Shown: piece after piece, positions 21,794 through 33,442 of the stretch
Layout of the letters: every line of letters begins with the position of its first letter
Position numbering within the stretch: the stretch's first letter is position 1
Assembly: GCF_000350225.1 (NCBI RefSeq)
Contig: NW_005178965.1
Coordinates: 124,001 to 188,000, forward strand
Source: Chondrus crispus
Lineage: Eukaryota; Rhodophyta; Florideophyceae; Gigartinales; Gigartinaceae
DNA length: 64,000 nucleotides
Direction: 5' to 3'
The notes under the pieces: generated by a model
Databases searched by the model: none
What the model was told of the DNA's origin: nothing
What the model saw: only the letters and a program-made list of their open reading frames with translations
Made by a program: the position numbers and the translations under genes

Positions 21794-23563
21794 ATGAGCA
21801 AGGACAAAACGAATCCCATGTGTCCTCCACCTCCTGAGCTCGCGGGCGAAAATAATGCCCGTCGACGGACCGGTGTCTGCTTCACGAACAATTGTCGCTC
21901 TTCCGTCGACCTCCCTCCTATACCCCGACGTCCCCCTGATTCGGACGTCTCCGACCCGGCCTTTCATCCAGGTTATCATCTCTCTTGGGTATCCCGCCAC
22001 TACCCCTCGCTCGAAGAGCTACAGGACAAAATCATGCACGAACATCCTTCCTTATTTGGCTCTGCCCAGTGGTTCTCCTCCGTGGGTACTCGCGACGTTT
22101 CCAAAATTGAACACCAATTCGCCGACGACGCGGGCATGCTTCCCGGTAATCTCCCCGTGCTGGCTATCCGCTCCTTTGACTGGCGTCCGCCAGTCCGGAC
22201 CCGTATAGCAATTCCGACTTCCATCCTACGTCATCCACCCCCCGGGGCCGTCCCACTCTCTCTCTGCGATTTATGGAGGCCGTATTCGCTCTGCTTGCCA
22301 TCCCCATTTCCGACACCCTCATACCCTCATCATACGGTTGAGACACTTGTCGTTGTCGTACCGAGGGCGAACGCCTCTACTTGGACAATCTCATTATGTC
22401 ACCTTTGGTGACCCTGCCGCCGAGGCGGATCGCCTGTGGCGAAACCGACATACTGTCACATCTGACGCCATCTTCTGGACCGAACCCATTATCCCTTCGA
22501 ATTTCCGTCATTTAAAACGCGGGAGTATTTTCTTCTTTCAGAACACAGTGCGCTTTGAACGGCGTATTCGGTCTGATACGGGGTATTTCGTCGGCTACCA
22601 AATGGTAGAGGCGCGCGAGATTTCCCGTCAGCATTATGCAAGTCGTTACAAGCGCCTCCCCTCATGGTGGAGCCAGTACGAGGTGAGTCAAGCCTTTTGG
22701 GCTGAAATAGGACCAATACTCACGTACTATGCCAGCTACATGCGGGATACGCAACACAGGTTATGGGTGGTCTTCCCCACAGAGTGGTGCATCAAAGTAG
22801 CTGCGACCCTTTTGTGGGAGACCTACGATTGCTGGCGCCTGTGGCACCTCCCCGCGAAGCTAGTAGCACAAATTTGCCTATTGGACTTCTCTGTCCCTCT
22901 TGGTGGCTCTGATTTCAATCGCCAAATACGCTCCCTCCTTGATACGATCGAGGGCGTGGAATGGGACTGTGTCCATCCGCAAAACTCCTCTCGATCTTTC
23001 ACTCGCCAACGTCCCTCTTTCTCCCCTGGTCGGAACCACCCGGCCGCGGGCGACTTCGTGTGGATCAACACCCCTGGTCCTCGACCCTCTGCTCAGCGTG
23101 CGAAGCTCAAACAAGGCGCCGATTCGGAAACCAAACACCGCTTCCCGACCTTGCCCCCATCATCACATCTGACCCCCGGGAGCTTCACGTATGCTCCCGT
23201 CCTTCCTCTCCAATTCCTCCTCGATCGGCTGTCCCTGCTTCCCCGCGTGCAGCCCTAGCCTCTCCTTCCTCGTCAAAGGCACCTCCAGCTCCCGAAACTC
23301 CCTCGGCAGGCCACACCGAAACATTATCGGTAAGGGAAGTGATATCTTCCCCACCGTCTCCAACAATTCTCAAAAATAAGCACGACGTCACGAGCGTATA
23401 CTGTACCTTGCTCCGTGCTCACGGTGTTGAGGGAGAGGCTCTGCAAGGAGCCTTGATTGACGACTTGCGAGTTTTGGCTCGCCTCGTGTCATCACTTGCA
23501 AAGGACAAATCCTTTGGCAACCCTCTTCCGTCTGAGCCGTCGGGCGCGACAGTTCCCTCTTGA
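21794..23563 (+). pseudogene. Antisense ORF of element 2 (two frameshifts)
   Basis: About 590 codons on the plus strand, opposite to pol, start at ATG 21794 (MSKDKTNPMCPPPPELAG), 106 bp inside the LTR. The frame changes near 22350 and again near 23150. The first third is Pro-rich, the middle is globular and aromatic-rich (YRGRTPLLGQSHYVTFGD, WWSQYEVSQAFWAEIGPILT, LLWETYDCWRLWHLPAK), then comes a Pro/Ser-rich linker and a short helical end (GALIDDLRVLARLVSSLA). I find no clear sequence match to the antisense proteins of elements 1 and 3, but its place, strand and overall layout are the same. Function unknown. Confidence 0.55.
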
Positions 23564-26500
23564 TTGCTTGTCGCATCTCTATCCTGCCTGCGTGACGCTG
23601 AATTAGCGACATCGTCATGGGGCCTTCGATCTGTAAAATGAAATTTCCTGTATGCTCCTTCGTCACTTCGTTTCCTCCTCCTTTTCTCATTGGTTCCCAC
23701 CCCGTCATAATCACGGTGGCACTCTTATACCTCCTTCCTCCTTCTCTTCACCTCGCTACTTCCTGCTCTTTTCCATTCTTCTTGGCGCTCCATCCCGTTA
23801 TGATCACGGTAGTACCCTCATATTATCTCCTTCGTGCTCTTCACCTATCCCTTTTCCTCCTCTTTTGCTCATGCGCCCCGGACACTGCGGTCGCATTCTC
23901 CTTCATTTCCTTATTCCTCCTGTCTCTTTTTTCATTCAAGTTTTTCCTCCTTTTTACTGGAGCCTATGGCGCGGCCTTCCCTTCTCTCCGACCAGGTCAA
24001 CAAGTGTACTCCTGCAATATGGGAGCGGCAGCTCCCTTCCCTCGAGAAACCCCCCTTTTCTTAGCGAAGTCGCATCGACAATACCTTGGGTTGCCATTTG
24101 TTCATCGCGCACCGCGAAGCGCCCAGCTATAAAAGTGGAGACCCAATTGATTCGGCTCCAACCAAAGGGAGTTGGTCGAAGTGTCCAGTGTCTATGTTCC
24201 TCCTCACTTCGGACATCTCAAACGTGCGTCTACACGGCTCCCTGCTTGTCTTGTTGAGTTTTAAGACTATCTTCGCGGCCGTTTTGAGCTTTGGTCAAAG
24301 ATATACGTCTTTTCTCGTCCGTGCCCAGATCTGTCCGGAAATCTCCTCCCCCTTTCCATCTCTTCGCGACGCTTCGTAGGGCTCCGATGAGGACTTCAAT
24401 ATTTTCTCCATATATCGCAGCGGTTATCCCTTGGACGCCAAGGCCCTGTAGGCCAAGCTATCGCTCTTCGTTCCACCTGGTCTCTCCCTCTTATGTTCGT
24501 TGCGGCCCGTCTTGTGCGCATTTGCGCGCGATGACATGTATCAGTGTCGGAGCTCCCTCTTTGCTGAAATTCCCTGTCTCAAGTGACCATTCCGTTTTTG
24601 CCCTTCACGGCTTGCGGGGGGGTTCATCTCCTCCCCAAAATGAAAGCTTTGCTTCTGCTTCTCGAATTTATTCTAGCGGTTACTCGCTTGGCTTGGTCGT
24701 CAAGTTTCCCTCCTGACGTTCCTCCGAATGAGGGCATACTGTCTCGCACAGTTCGTGCCGTGTACTTTGAGTTACGGCTGGAAGTTCCCCCTTCGCATGC
24801 GACCTGCCTTCACCTTGATAAATTCAAGGAGTCAACCACGGCGATTTCACTACCTCACTGAAAGGCGCCCTTCTCTCGTCGGACAAATCCGCGTATCCTC
24901 TCTCATCCCCTTCTTTCTTTTCAGCGTTAAATCACATTCTACCGTAGTGATAACATCTCCGTTCATGGTGTCTTGTAACGCTGGGTGAAATGAGTTCTAT
25001 TGATCCCCTGAGGGGTCCCCTTCGACAGCGAATTCCAAAGCCTCCAGACGTCCTTCTTTCGATTCAGATCATCAGTTCCCTCTGCCCTCTGGAACTGGGT
25101 TCCGAGGCCGGGTCGCGAAGTGTCGTGTCGGCGCATTCTTGCTAGCGCGTGGAACGCCTTGGTCGCGACTCCCTAGAACCATCGAGTCCGACACTCTGGT
25201 TGAGTTCATCTACAAAATATGCCGGCGAACGTGTGTCTCTCTGGACGTCTCTGAAAATGTCGATCCGGTTCCTGCAGTGGGGTAGGGCACCGCTCCGCAA
25301 CTCCTCGTCCTCCCGTCACGCAGCTGACGCGCTCTCGGATCGAGATAAAGCGTCTTATGTCGTGTCCCTCCTTTCTTCCCTTCTTCTCGGTTACCTTTCT
25401 CCTCGGCCTTCGCTAATTTTTGTAGACTTGCGGTTCGGCGTACGTGATTTGGAGGCTTGTTCTCATAGCGGCGGTTCCCCCTCTCGGCGGGCGCCGTCTC
25501 TCAGCTTGTCGGACGTAGTCCGGGCCTCTGAAACGGGTCTCGGCGACGTCATGGCGTTGCGCTTCGGGCGGCGCCTTGCGCAGTGGTTGGGGACGGTGTC
25601 TCCGGGCGGCCTCGGGAACTTGGGCCTTTAGCCAACAACCACTTCGCGTACGTCCAACAAGTACGGTACCAACCCATATTTTTGATTAAAATTTCGCGGA
25701 CTGATCGATGTTCACTTTTCGACTCTTGCCACTTGTCCAGCAGATTTCCGCGGATTTCCGTCTTTTTGATCAATCCACGCCTTACGAGGGCGGATCACTG
25801 ATCCAAGCGTCGCTTCACGTGCACGCGATACCGCGCGCAATCGTACCCAAGGGGGTATATTGATTCAGACTGAGACTACAGTGATTTTTCCATGTCTGGG
25901 CACCAAGTCAATGAGGCTCTCCGTCTCTCAGCCATTTCCCATCTCTCTCCGAAACCCCAACACTGTACAGCTCTCTTCTCTCTCTCTTCTCAGATTGTCT
26001 TACGCACAACAACGGAACATTGATTCTCCAGGACGAGTCGCTGGGCGGTGCACTCAAGCGCGCAACCCTCCTCATATATGTTGTCGTCGATAACGCTTCG
26101 CCTTCAGAGATTCCGATTGCCCCTGTCCCCTGGCGTGAGTCCTCCATCTCCTCCTTCCTGGTTGCCTCTCGATGTTACCCAGACCTCCTCCTTCCCAACT
26201 GGAGGTCCCACCGCACACCAAAAAAAACCGAATAACGCGTAGCCTCCTCATCCTTTCTCCCTCCAACGACCGGCGGTAAACATCTCCACCGACATACAGT
26301 TCCCCTGATCCTCGAGTAGCCCGCGAAGCGAACCGTCTTCCTTCGCTCTTTCAGTATGTTGTCATGAGGGCGTTTCGCTGCTAGTATCTATCACCTTGCT
26401 GCCGACGCATTATCCGCAACATGAGCGTTCCTCTTGATCTTTCCTCAGGTAGAATCAATCCCAGGGATCATCGTCTCTCCAAGTTCGTCCGCTGAGTCTC

Positions 26501-27076
26501 ACGATTCCCTCATCAACTCTCTTTTCTTCCTCTCGATCATGGTCCTCCTTCGAGGCCCTTACAGCGCCTCGATCTCTCACGGCATTCTTTGTCCTGTGCC
26601 CTTCTGACTGCACTTGGTCGCTAAGTTGTAAATTACACAAACACTACCATATTGTCACCAAAAGCGTTGACTTATCATTTCTTTTTCTATGGGCAGTCAG
26701 CTGCGTTCCTCGTCCCTCGCCCATCAACTACCCAGAGTCTCTGCCTCAAAGGGTGTCGCGCTCTTTCAGGCGGGGGTTCTTCCTCTTCGTTCAGAAAAGC
26801 GTCGGCGCCCCTGAATTTTTCTCCACCTTGCCTGTTTTCTCGTCCTTCGTTGACGCCCTGATTGGCATCTTCGTGGCCGTCGTCCTCTCTTGGGGAGCGC
26901 CGCACGCTCACTCGGGAATCACCAACTTGGATGCGTCGCGTGAAACGAAAACGAACACAAACACAAAACAAATAAAACAAAAACAAAACGGAACAGTTAA
27001 GAAAGTAAAAACGTAGGGTTTTGGTTATGACTCGGGTCTTCTTTTCGCGTTTTCACCAACGCGTTCCGTACGGGCC
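23564..27076. other. Pyrimidine-rich interval before pol of element 2
   Basis: The plus strand is strongly C/T-rich. Positions 23617-24132 give a very hydrophobic 171-codon frame with an internal repeat: CCCGTCATAATCACGG at 23701 and CCCGTTATGATCACGG at 23794 mark a 93-bp imperfect tandem repeat (31 codons). The hydrophobicity may just reflect T at second codon positions. A frame at 25149-25631 (160 codons) has no recognisable motif. From 26930 an A-rich run (AAACAAATAAAACAAAAAC) precedes the end of pol. No known gene is seen. Confidence 0.4.
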
Positions 27077-27643
27077 TCATCCTGGTTTCGCGCATGCGGC
27101 TTGCGGTGGGAGGAGTTGTTTCTTCCTCCGAAAATACGTCACCACTGCGCTACGTGGTAATTGTTCAATCGGCTCCCATGTCGCGTCCTCGCTCGCGTAG
27201 CCATACCATTCTACCCTAAGAATTAATTTCCCATCTCGATATTCGTGATCGACTATTTTGTCGATCACGTACTCTTGATCTCCAGCTCCTTCTTCGTGTT
27301 CACTGACAATTCCTTCCCCCTTCTGAAGATCTTCCGACTCGTCCTCTTCTGCCGGGTCTCTTGATTCGCGTGAGTCTTGCGGAGTATCTGCTAATGATAA
27401 TTCGGTAATTAGATCTTCAGGGTCCTCTCGCGGAGGCGTATGTACATGGGGGCTACCCCCATTCTCGAAAACATTCCGTCCTTCGTCTCTCTCTGTCCCA
27501 TCAAGGAACTGTAGCGCTTGTGTTAAGCCGGTGGCCGGCGCGAGGTCGATCGGACTCGGGGCTAGTTCCACCCTGTCTCGCGAAACGCGCTCCTTTTGAT
27601 CGCCAATGGCGATTGCAACTGTATCTTGATCAGACATCTTCAC
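27077..27643 (-). pseudogene. Chromodomain tail of element 2 pol
   Basis: The 188-codon frame ends with YVIDKIVDHEYRDGKLILRV followed by EWYGYASEDATWEP and a helix with YFRRK, a well-formed chromodomain (E-W-x-G-Y, D-x-T-W-E-P). An acidic linker (EEDESEDLQKGEG) precedes it. Such domains read histone methylation and direct integration. It is separated from the integrase core by a stop between 27643 and 27647. Confidence 0.85.
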
Positions 27644-27646
27644 TGC

Positions 27647-28435
27647 CTAGGGTCCCGTAGCGACTTGAGCAAGCTTGTGTCTTGGCTCGCTCGCCGTCCC
27701 TTGTTCCTTTCGTAAGAACACGTAGGATCCCACAGGGATGTCGTACTTCGGCCTGCGAAGTCTTGAATCGAAATTCCGCTTGTACCGTGCCTGTTCCTTG
27801 CGCAGACTCTTATCGGCACTTCTCATCAAGCTCTCCAACCACGACTGCCACTTCAAATAGTAGGCTCGTGACGAGCTGAACTCCTCCAACTCGGGCTGCG
27901 CTCGTAGCGCGAGACTCCTTGGTGCCCGAGCTAATCCCAGATCAAAGGGCGCGATGTTCGTACTTCGATGAACTTGCGTATTATACGCGAACGTTATAGC
28001 GTCGCTGAACAGATCCCCGTCCTTCGGGTGTTCTGCAACATACTTTCGCAGCGCCGAAGTCAGCGTGCGGTTGAATCTTTCAACTTGGCCGTTGGCCTGG
28101 GGATGATACGTTGTCGTGAAGACATTGCGTATCCCCAATATTCGACAAATGTTCTGAAAGAACCGTGCCGTGAACTGCGTACCGTTTTCAGACAGCAGCT
28201 TGACCGGCGGTCCATATACGAATACCCAATGGTTTACGAACGCTTGCGCTATATGCGCAGCGGTAATTTTCTTGAGTGGTACGGTTCGTTCCAATTTTGA
28301 GTATTGATCGCTGATCATGAAGATGTAGCGATTCCCTCGTTTGGTGGTAATTAACTCACCGAGAATGTCGATCGAGACGAACTCCAAAGGAGCCTTTGGC
28401 GTAAACAGCTTCCATTCCTTCGTATTCTTCCTCAA
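27647..28435 (-). pseudogene. Integrase core of element 2, SEN substitution
   Basis: A single 262-codon frame holds the catalytic core: D in VSIDILGELI, then LLSENGTQF where LLSDNG is expected, then E in ANGQVERFNR. The second catalytic Asp is therefore Glu. The C-terminal part (ARYKRNFDSRLRRPKYDIPV, GSYVFLRKEQ) is the small beta-barrel. The change, plus stops on both sides, suggests that this copy cannot integrate. Confidence 0.85.
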
Positions 28436-28436
28436 C

Positions 28437-28800
28437 TTAACTCGTCCTCGCGCGCGTGTGGCTCAATTTTTCGCAACTGCGTAGCAGTCTAGGGCCATTG
28501 TAGGCCAAAAAATATCTTTTTAACGTCTTGTACAGTTTCCTGCCTCCAGGGTGGCCTGCCAATTTTGCGTAGTGGCTCAACCCTAGGACGCGGTCCCTTA
28601 ACGATTGTGATATCACCACTTGTACAAACTCCGCCGCAGTACGGCACAGAGTTCCTTCGAATTCCTCTGCCTCCGTTGTGAACGTCCTCACTTTTCCAGC
28701 GTACATCTCCTCCTTGATTCGACTGCAGAAAGGGTCGACGGCCCGCTCGCGAATAAGCTCCTCCGGAGCGACAGCTTGGAAGTGATCGAGGAGATCAGAG
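28437..28800 (-). pseudogene. Integrase H2C2 region of element 2
   Basis: The frame contains QSLRDRVLGLSHYAKLAGHP followed by GGRKLYKTLKRYF, the His-His half of the zinc-binding domain. The following C-x2-C pair is destroyed by an in-frame TGA and a shift near 28460, just before the core. Upstream it has DPFCSRIKEEM, the usual linker before the zinc domain. Confidence 0.75.
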
Positions 28801-29874
28801 GCGACCCCCCTCAAGAGCGAGGATGTCGTCCAGCCTTTCAAAATCTTCCTCATCGTCTTCTGTAGCGTCGGCCGGTTCGGCCATAAAACGTGGGATTTCA
28901 TCGTCGATTTCGTCAACGGTTTCTCCTTGCGTCAACAGCCTTGACAAGGCATCTTCCTGGCTGTTTGCCTTTCCTTTCTTGTACTTGATTTCGAATTCGA
29001 ATTCCGAGAGGCGTAGCCTCCATCGGATTAATCTCCCACTTGGGTCGTCAAGTTCATCAACCACCTCAACGAGGCATGGTCGGTATGCACGATAAAGAGC
29101 TCGCCATATAGATATGGTCTTAAAGTTTGGAGGGCCTAAATAACCGCCAATCATTCCTTCTCTGATACAGAATAATTTCTCGCCGCTGCAGCCAACGTTC
29201 TGGAAAAGAAACCGATGGGTTTTCGTTTTGCATCCGGATACGTTTGAAATAATGCAGCGCCGATTTGATAGTCGCTTGCATCGGTATCCACCAAAATATG
29301 GAAGGTCCTTTTTTGGCAGCGCCAGCACCGGTGGTGCCAAGATGGCCTCCTTGAGCTTATGAAAAGCTTTCTTGCACGGTTCGTCGAATCCTTCTGACTG
29401 AACCGGCTGTCCTTTCTTCAGTAGTTGATTGAGCCGGCGAGCGATCTTCGCGTAGTGAGGGACGAACCTCCGGTACACGTTACACAAGCTCAAGAAGCTT
29501 CTGAGCTGGGTCTGCGTTTGAGGGTACCTCACTTGTTCCAACGCCGCGATGCGAGCGGCATCAACCTCCAACGTACCTGGCCGAACGACATGGCCCAGGT
29601 ACTTGATCTTTTCGACGAAAAACTCACACTTGCGAAGCTTGAGCTTCACTCCTGCCTTCTCCAATACTGACAGTATTTCATCCACGTGAACCATATGTTC
29701 TTCCCAAGACTTGCTGAAAATGATGATATCATCCAGATACACTAGACACGACTTCCATCGGAACGGAGAGAGCAGGATATCCATAGCCCTCTGAAACGTC
29801 CTCGGCGCGTTAGTAAGCCCGAAGGGCATTCTTGAGAATCTGTAGAGACCTGAGTGACACGAACAGGCCGTCTT
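28801..29874 (-). pseudogene. Reverse transcriptase palm and RNase H of element 2
   Basis: The frame 29829-28795 begins MPFGLTNAPRTFQRAMDILL, then the intact YLDD box (CLVYLDDIIIFSKSWEEHM), KLRKCEFFVEKIKYLGHVV, the connection (FLSLCNVYRRFVPHYAKI, PPVLALPKKDLPYF) and an RNase H. The RNase H is partly garbled in the middle (frameshifts near 29270 and 29130) but ends properly with RLIRWRLRLSEFEFEIKYKKG and DALSRL. The enzyme would copy the element RNA. The N-terminal half lies on the other side of the solo LTR at 29875-30545. Confidence 0.88.
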
Positions 29875-30545
29875 TGTAGCATAACCCCCCCTGGGGGACT
29901 CTCTTTAGATTAGATCACGATTGATTTAGTTACTGTAGAGCCCGACGCTCTACAGTACCACCGAGCGTGTCCACGTGTGCCCCACAGCACACGTGCATAC
30001 GTGTACCCGGCGCGTACGAAGCGCGCACACACGGGTACCACGTGTACTGTCAGCACCGATGCTGACACCGTACAGTGCAGGCCGACCTGCACTACAGTAG
30101 ACCACTACAGTACCTCGGTACTGTAGTGTTATTATAGAGGTTTGTATATTAAATATGAGCGGACCGACGGCGGAGGGGAGAGGACCAGCACGAGCTTGTC
30201 CAGAACCTACGCCTTTGGTCAAGCTCGCCCCGCTATTCTAGATCGGGTTGCCTACAATAGCCCATATCTAGTTAGGAGGCAAGCGGGCAGGGGACGCGCG
30301 AGCACGCGAGCGAGCCTAGATCCGCCTCCGCCCGTCAGCGCTGGTACGTCACCCAGCGCTGCGCCGGGGCGTCGAGGCGTAGATCGGCCCGCGCGTGCGT
30401 GCGTCCCCGACCGTACCCGCTCTACCACTGCTACCCCGGGCTCGCCCGGTTCCGTTAGCTGGGGTTGCTTCCCGTCTTCCCGCCGATCGGGGTCTCCGCA
30501 AGAACTGAGTATACACCCTCCTCCGTTGGGGGTGTTTATACTACA
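29875..30545 (+). mobile_element. Solo family A LTR inserted in element 2 pol
   Basis: A 671-bp LTR from TGTAGCATAACC to GGTGTTTATACTACA, flanked on both sides by GTCTT (29870-29874 and 30546-30550), a perfect 5-bp target duplication. It carries the U3 hairpin cluster (29936-30125), a TATA-like TATATTAAATAT at 30145-30156, and the 26-nt hairpin at 30336-30361, so its sense is plus. There is no internal sequence: it is what remains after recombination between two LTRs. It splits the reverse transcriptase exactly, with pol sequence continuing on both sides apart from the duplication. Confidence 0.92.
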
Positions 30546-30934
30546 GTCTTGTCGCGGTCGCTCTCGGGTATTGGTATTTGCCAATATCCTGAGATTCCGT
30601 CCAACGCAGAAAAGACCTTGGCGTCTCTCAACGAATCCAGACACTCATCCATCCTGGGTAAAGGGTACGTGTCCTTCACCGTCACCGCGTTTAACCTGCG
30701 GTAGTCTACGCAAAACCGCATCGACCCGTCCGGCTTGAGCACTAATAAAACGAGAGACGCCCATTCTGACTGCGCCGGTTCGATGAATCCTGCTTCTAAC
30801 ATCTTCTGTACTTCTGCGTTCTCGACCTCCCGAGCCTTTGGACCGGCTCGGTAGAGAGCTTGTGCGATGGGCCTGGTCCCCGGGACCAGCTCAATCCGGT
30901 GGACCGTGGTATTAATTTCACCAAGGGTCCCATC
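30546..30934 (-). pseudogene. Reverse transcriptase N-terminal half of element 2
   Basis: The frame 30802-30536 contains MLEAGFIEPAQSEWASLVLL, SMRFCVDYRRLNAVTV, YPLPRMDECLDSL and VFSALDGISGYWQIPIPESD, with the first catalytic Asp of the palm (ALDG) intact. The last codons of the frame are LTR sequence. Upstream to 30934, in a second frame, the helix with ARGPAKG-like residues and the 'H-R-I-E-L' approach to the reverse transcriptase can be read (HRIELVPGTRPI), separated by a small shift. Confidence 0.85.
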
Positions 30935-31519
30935 CTACATCTTAGAGTATTTCTTCAGCATCCGTCGGAACCGCTCGCGCAGCCGTTCCGGCACGTGGCT
31001 CAGGTCGAGGTCCTCCACTTCCGGCGGTGGGGGCTCAATCCGCTGCTCCGGCTTCGGCGATGCCGTCGCAGAGAGCCCACTCGAACGTTCTTCTGGTTGG
31101 TCCTCGCGTGGTTGATCCGACGGTGAAAATCTTGACTCGCCCGTAGGTGTCTTGGTAGAATTAGGAAAATTTTCGTCCTTTCTTTCTTGAATTCCGAGAA
31201 CTTCACCAATGGTGGTTTTGCTCTCGAGCGCGGCTCTCGGGTGCGGTAATAATTCTGCCACCACTTGGCCTTTTTGCACCCTGACAGGGTACGTCCTAAA
31301 ATTCGCAACGAGTAAACGAAATGGCCTGTCAGGCTCAACCTGAACGACACCATTCGTGCACGTCAACCCGTGCCTTTTGTACAAAGACGAGTACGGCTGA
31401 ACCACAACCAAGCCCGCCCTCTTCGAGGTGCATTCAACGACGCGTTGCGTCCCTGGCTCGATAGTCGTGGCTCTTGCCACTTTTACCTTTGGGGGAAAAT
31501 CGCTCCCCCCTTCCATCAT
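30935..31519 (-). pseudogene. Protease-RT linker domain of element 2
   Basis: A 194-codon frame with KVARATTIEPGTQRVVECTS, LTCTNGVVQVEPDRPFRLLV and RVQKGQVVAEL matches the beta-rich domain usually found between protease and reverse transcriptase in gypsy pol. A low-complexity linker and a short helix (VPERLRERFRRMLKKYSKM) lead to the reverse transcriptase. It overlaps the preceding protease frame by about 80 bp in another frame. Confidence 0.75.
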
Positions 31520-32190
31520 TCTCGTCTTCTCCCGGGACGAGATTCTTCCCGGGAGAGGCTTTTCTCAGGTAGAACCGCCTAACTATCGGAACCTCCGATA
31601 AATCCGCCAACTCAACCGTTTTCTTCCTTGGATAAATTGCTTTCACAAACCGGTCACAGTAGTCCGCGCCTAGAATTAGCAGGACTGCGAATTTCTCGCA
31701 CACAATAAATACGGCTGCGACCACGAAACGTCCAAGCCTCACAGGCATTTTAGTTGTGCCGAGAGTCCGGAGTGGCCTATTGTTCGCGTTGCCGATGTCT
31801 TGGGTCGGTCCGTAGGACACCAACATTTTCATTCCTGCCAAAGGTTCCGACCTTCGAACCAAATTCGGTCCGGGCACCTGTGTCCAACACTGACAAAACT
31901 CGACTCATCAATCCGACCGTTGGTCCAATATCCGCGTAAACTTTGTAGTTTTTTTGGGCGAGGACCAAGATCTTTTCCGGACATTCTTGTCGCTTAACCC
32001 TGTACCAGGGCCTACGAATTTGATCCATCGGACGATCCTTGTCTCGACTTAGAATTTTCTTGACAACAGTCGTCTCCTTCAGCCTATCCAATATTCCGAA
32101 TACCTCATCGTCGAGGCCTTCCCTTCTTGCTAGAGACGGGGAACGGGACTGAGTCCCGCATGCAGTACGTTGAACCTGCACCTCTCATGA
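31520..32190 (-). pseudogene. Aspartic protease of element 2
   Basis: The frame 32181-31777 carries the active-site motif SVLDTGARTEFGSKV (Asp-Thr-Gly-Ala). The frame 31877-31434 carries the second half with RFVVAAVFIVCEKFAVLLIL followed by GADYCDRF, the 'hydrophobic-Leu-Gly-x-D-F/Y' motif of retropepsins. The domain is thus split by a frameshift between about 31800 and 31860. Unlike elements 1 and 3, the active-site loop here is the ordinary DTGA. Confidence 0.75.
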
Positions 32191-32239
32191 CTCCTTCGAG
32201 ATTCCCCTCTCTAGTTTCCCTGCGGTTGCCGGTTCCTTC

Positions 32240-33103
32240 TCACGTCCGACGACGCGGGCCCTGCGGCGGGCCCTCTAAAGGGTTGGTTCGACGTCGGCGT
32301 TGAAGCACTCGGCGTGCTCGCCGTCTGCGAATCGAACCAATTCTTGACCTCAGATAACTCGTCGATGGTATCCCCAATCTCTCCATCGGAGGCAACGAGT
32401 CATAATTTCCCAAAACTTGGTGCATTTCCCGGAAGGAAAGAATGCACGTTGGCGCGGCGTGCCCCTTCTCGTAACAGTGATAGCACACCAGTCCGTGCTT
32501 CTTGACGGGATATTGCGGCCTAGGTCCTCCACGGGCCGGCGGCTTTCCTTGATGTTGCGGCCTTCCCATCCAGCCTGGCCTTCGAAACGTTGTACCCTTG
32601 TCTTCCATCTGAATGCGCGGGCCGGCGTGTAGCCGCGCCCCCGGAACATCATCACGGGATTCGTGGGCTCTGAAAACGACTCCGTCGTGTATGTGGGCGT
32701 CAGTAAAGTTGACGACGCGCTTGCTCCGTAGTCCTCGTGTCCGTAGCCTTCCGATGGCTCAATAGAATCGCCTTCGGCAACGAACGCTCCTTCATAATAA
32801 TTTTCATTGCTTCTCTGCGCACTGCGCTCCCTTGAAGCGGAGATTGACTCGGCTAAGTGGACGGCTGCGTGACCTTTACGACCGGGATAAGAAGAAGCCC
32901 TCGCCTGGTTCCCCGCCCTGAACGTTGATGGCGTCTGAATCGTGACCTTCTTGGTCTTCTTGTTCTTGGCGCGGATCGCCGAGCCATGCGCCTTAGCGTA
33001 ATTTACCAATCTCAAAAATGAGACATCTCGGTTATCTTGTCGATACTGCGAGACCATGGGCTTGATACTGGCATCTAGCCCCTCGATGAACATGGTCATC
33101 TGC
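32240..33103 (-). pseudogene. gag C-terminal part of element 2 with CCHC knuckle
   Basis: The frame 33111-32350 begins within the capsid (MFIEGLDASIKPMVSQYRQD, FLRLVNYAKAHGSAIRAK). A shift near 32600 leads into 32608-32240 with the knuckle CYHCYEKGHAAPTC (C-x2-C-x4-H-x4-C). The N-terminal half of Gag and the 5' LTR are absent because the element ends at an inverted duplication (32834-33409). Gag binds and packages RNA. Confidence 0.8.
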
Positions 33104-33409
33104 TCCTCCATGGAATAAACATTCCAACAGCGGTTGCTGGCAGATGACCATGTTCATCGAGGGGCTAGATGCCAGTATCAAGCCCATGGTCTCGCAGTAT
33201 CGACAAGATAACCGAGATGTCTCATTTTTGAGATTGGTAAATTACGCTAAGGCGCATGGCTCGGCGATCCGCGCCAAGAACAAGAAGACCAAGAAGGTCA
33301 CGATTCAGACGCCATCAACGTTCAGGGCGGGGAACCAGGCGAGGGCTTCTTCTTATCCCGGTCGTAAAGGTCACGCAGCCGTCCACTTAGCCGAGTCAAT
33401 CTCCGCTTC
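32834..33409. repeat. 270-bp perfect-looking inverted duplication of gag
   Basis: Positions 32834-33103 and 33140-33409 are reverse complements wherever I compared them (both encode the same 89 residues from MTMFIEGLDASIKP to AESISAS). The spacer 33104-33139 is 36 bp and contains a small hairpin, TGGAAT-AAAC-ATTCCA (33111-33126). The left arm is in frame with the rest of gag; the right arm leads into unrelated host-like sequence. It is either a real foldback rearrangement or an assembly artefact. Confidence 0.85.
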
Positions 33410-33442
33410 GGAGAAGGGCCACGACATTGCTCTACCCGCCAT

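Noticed and set aside
24000..27000. Env gene of element 2
   Set aside because: No signal peptide, cleavage site or membrane anchor pattern could be supported beyond general hydrophobicity.
33144..33409. Plus-strand gag-like frame as a second gag gene
   Set aside because: It is only the right arm of the inverted duplication, with no upstream or downstream gag sequence.
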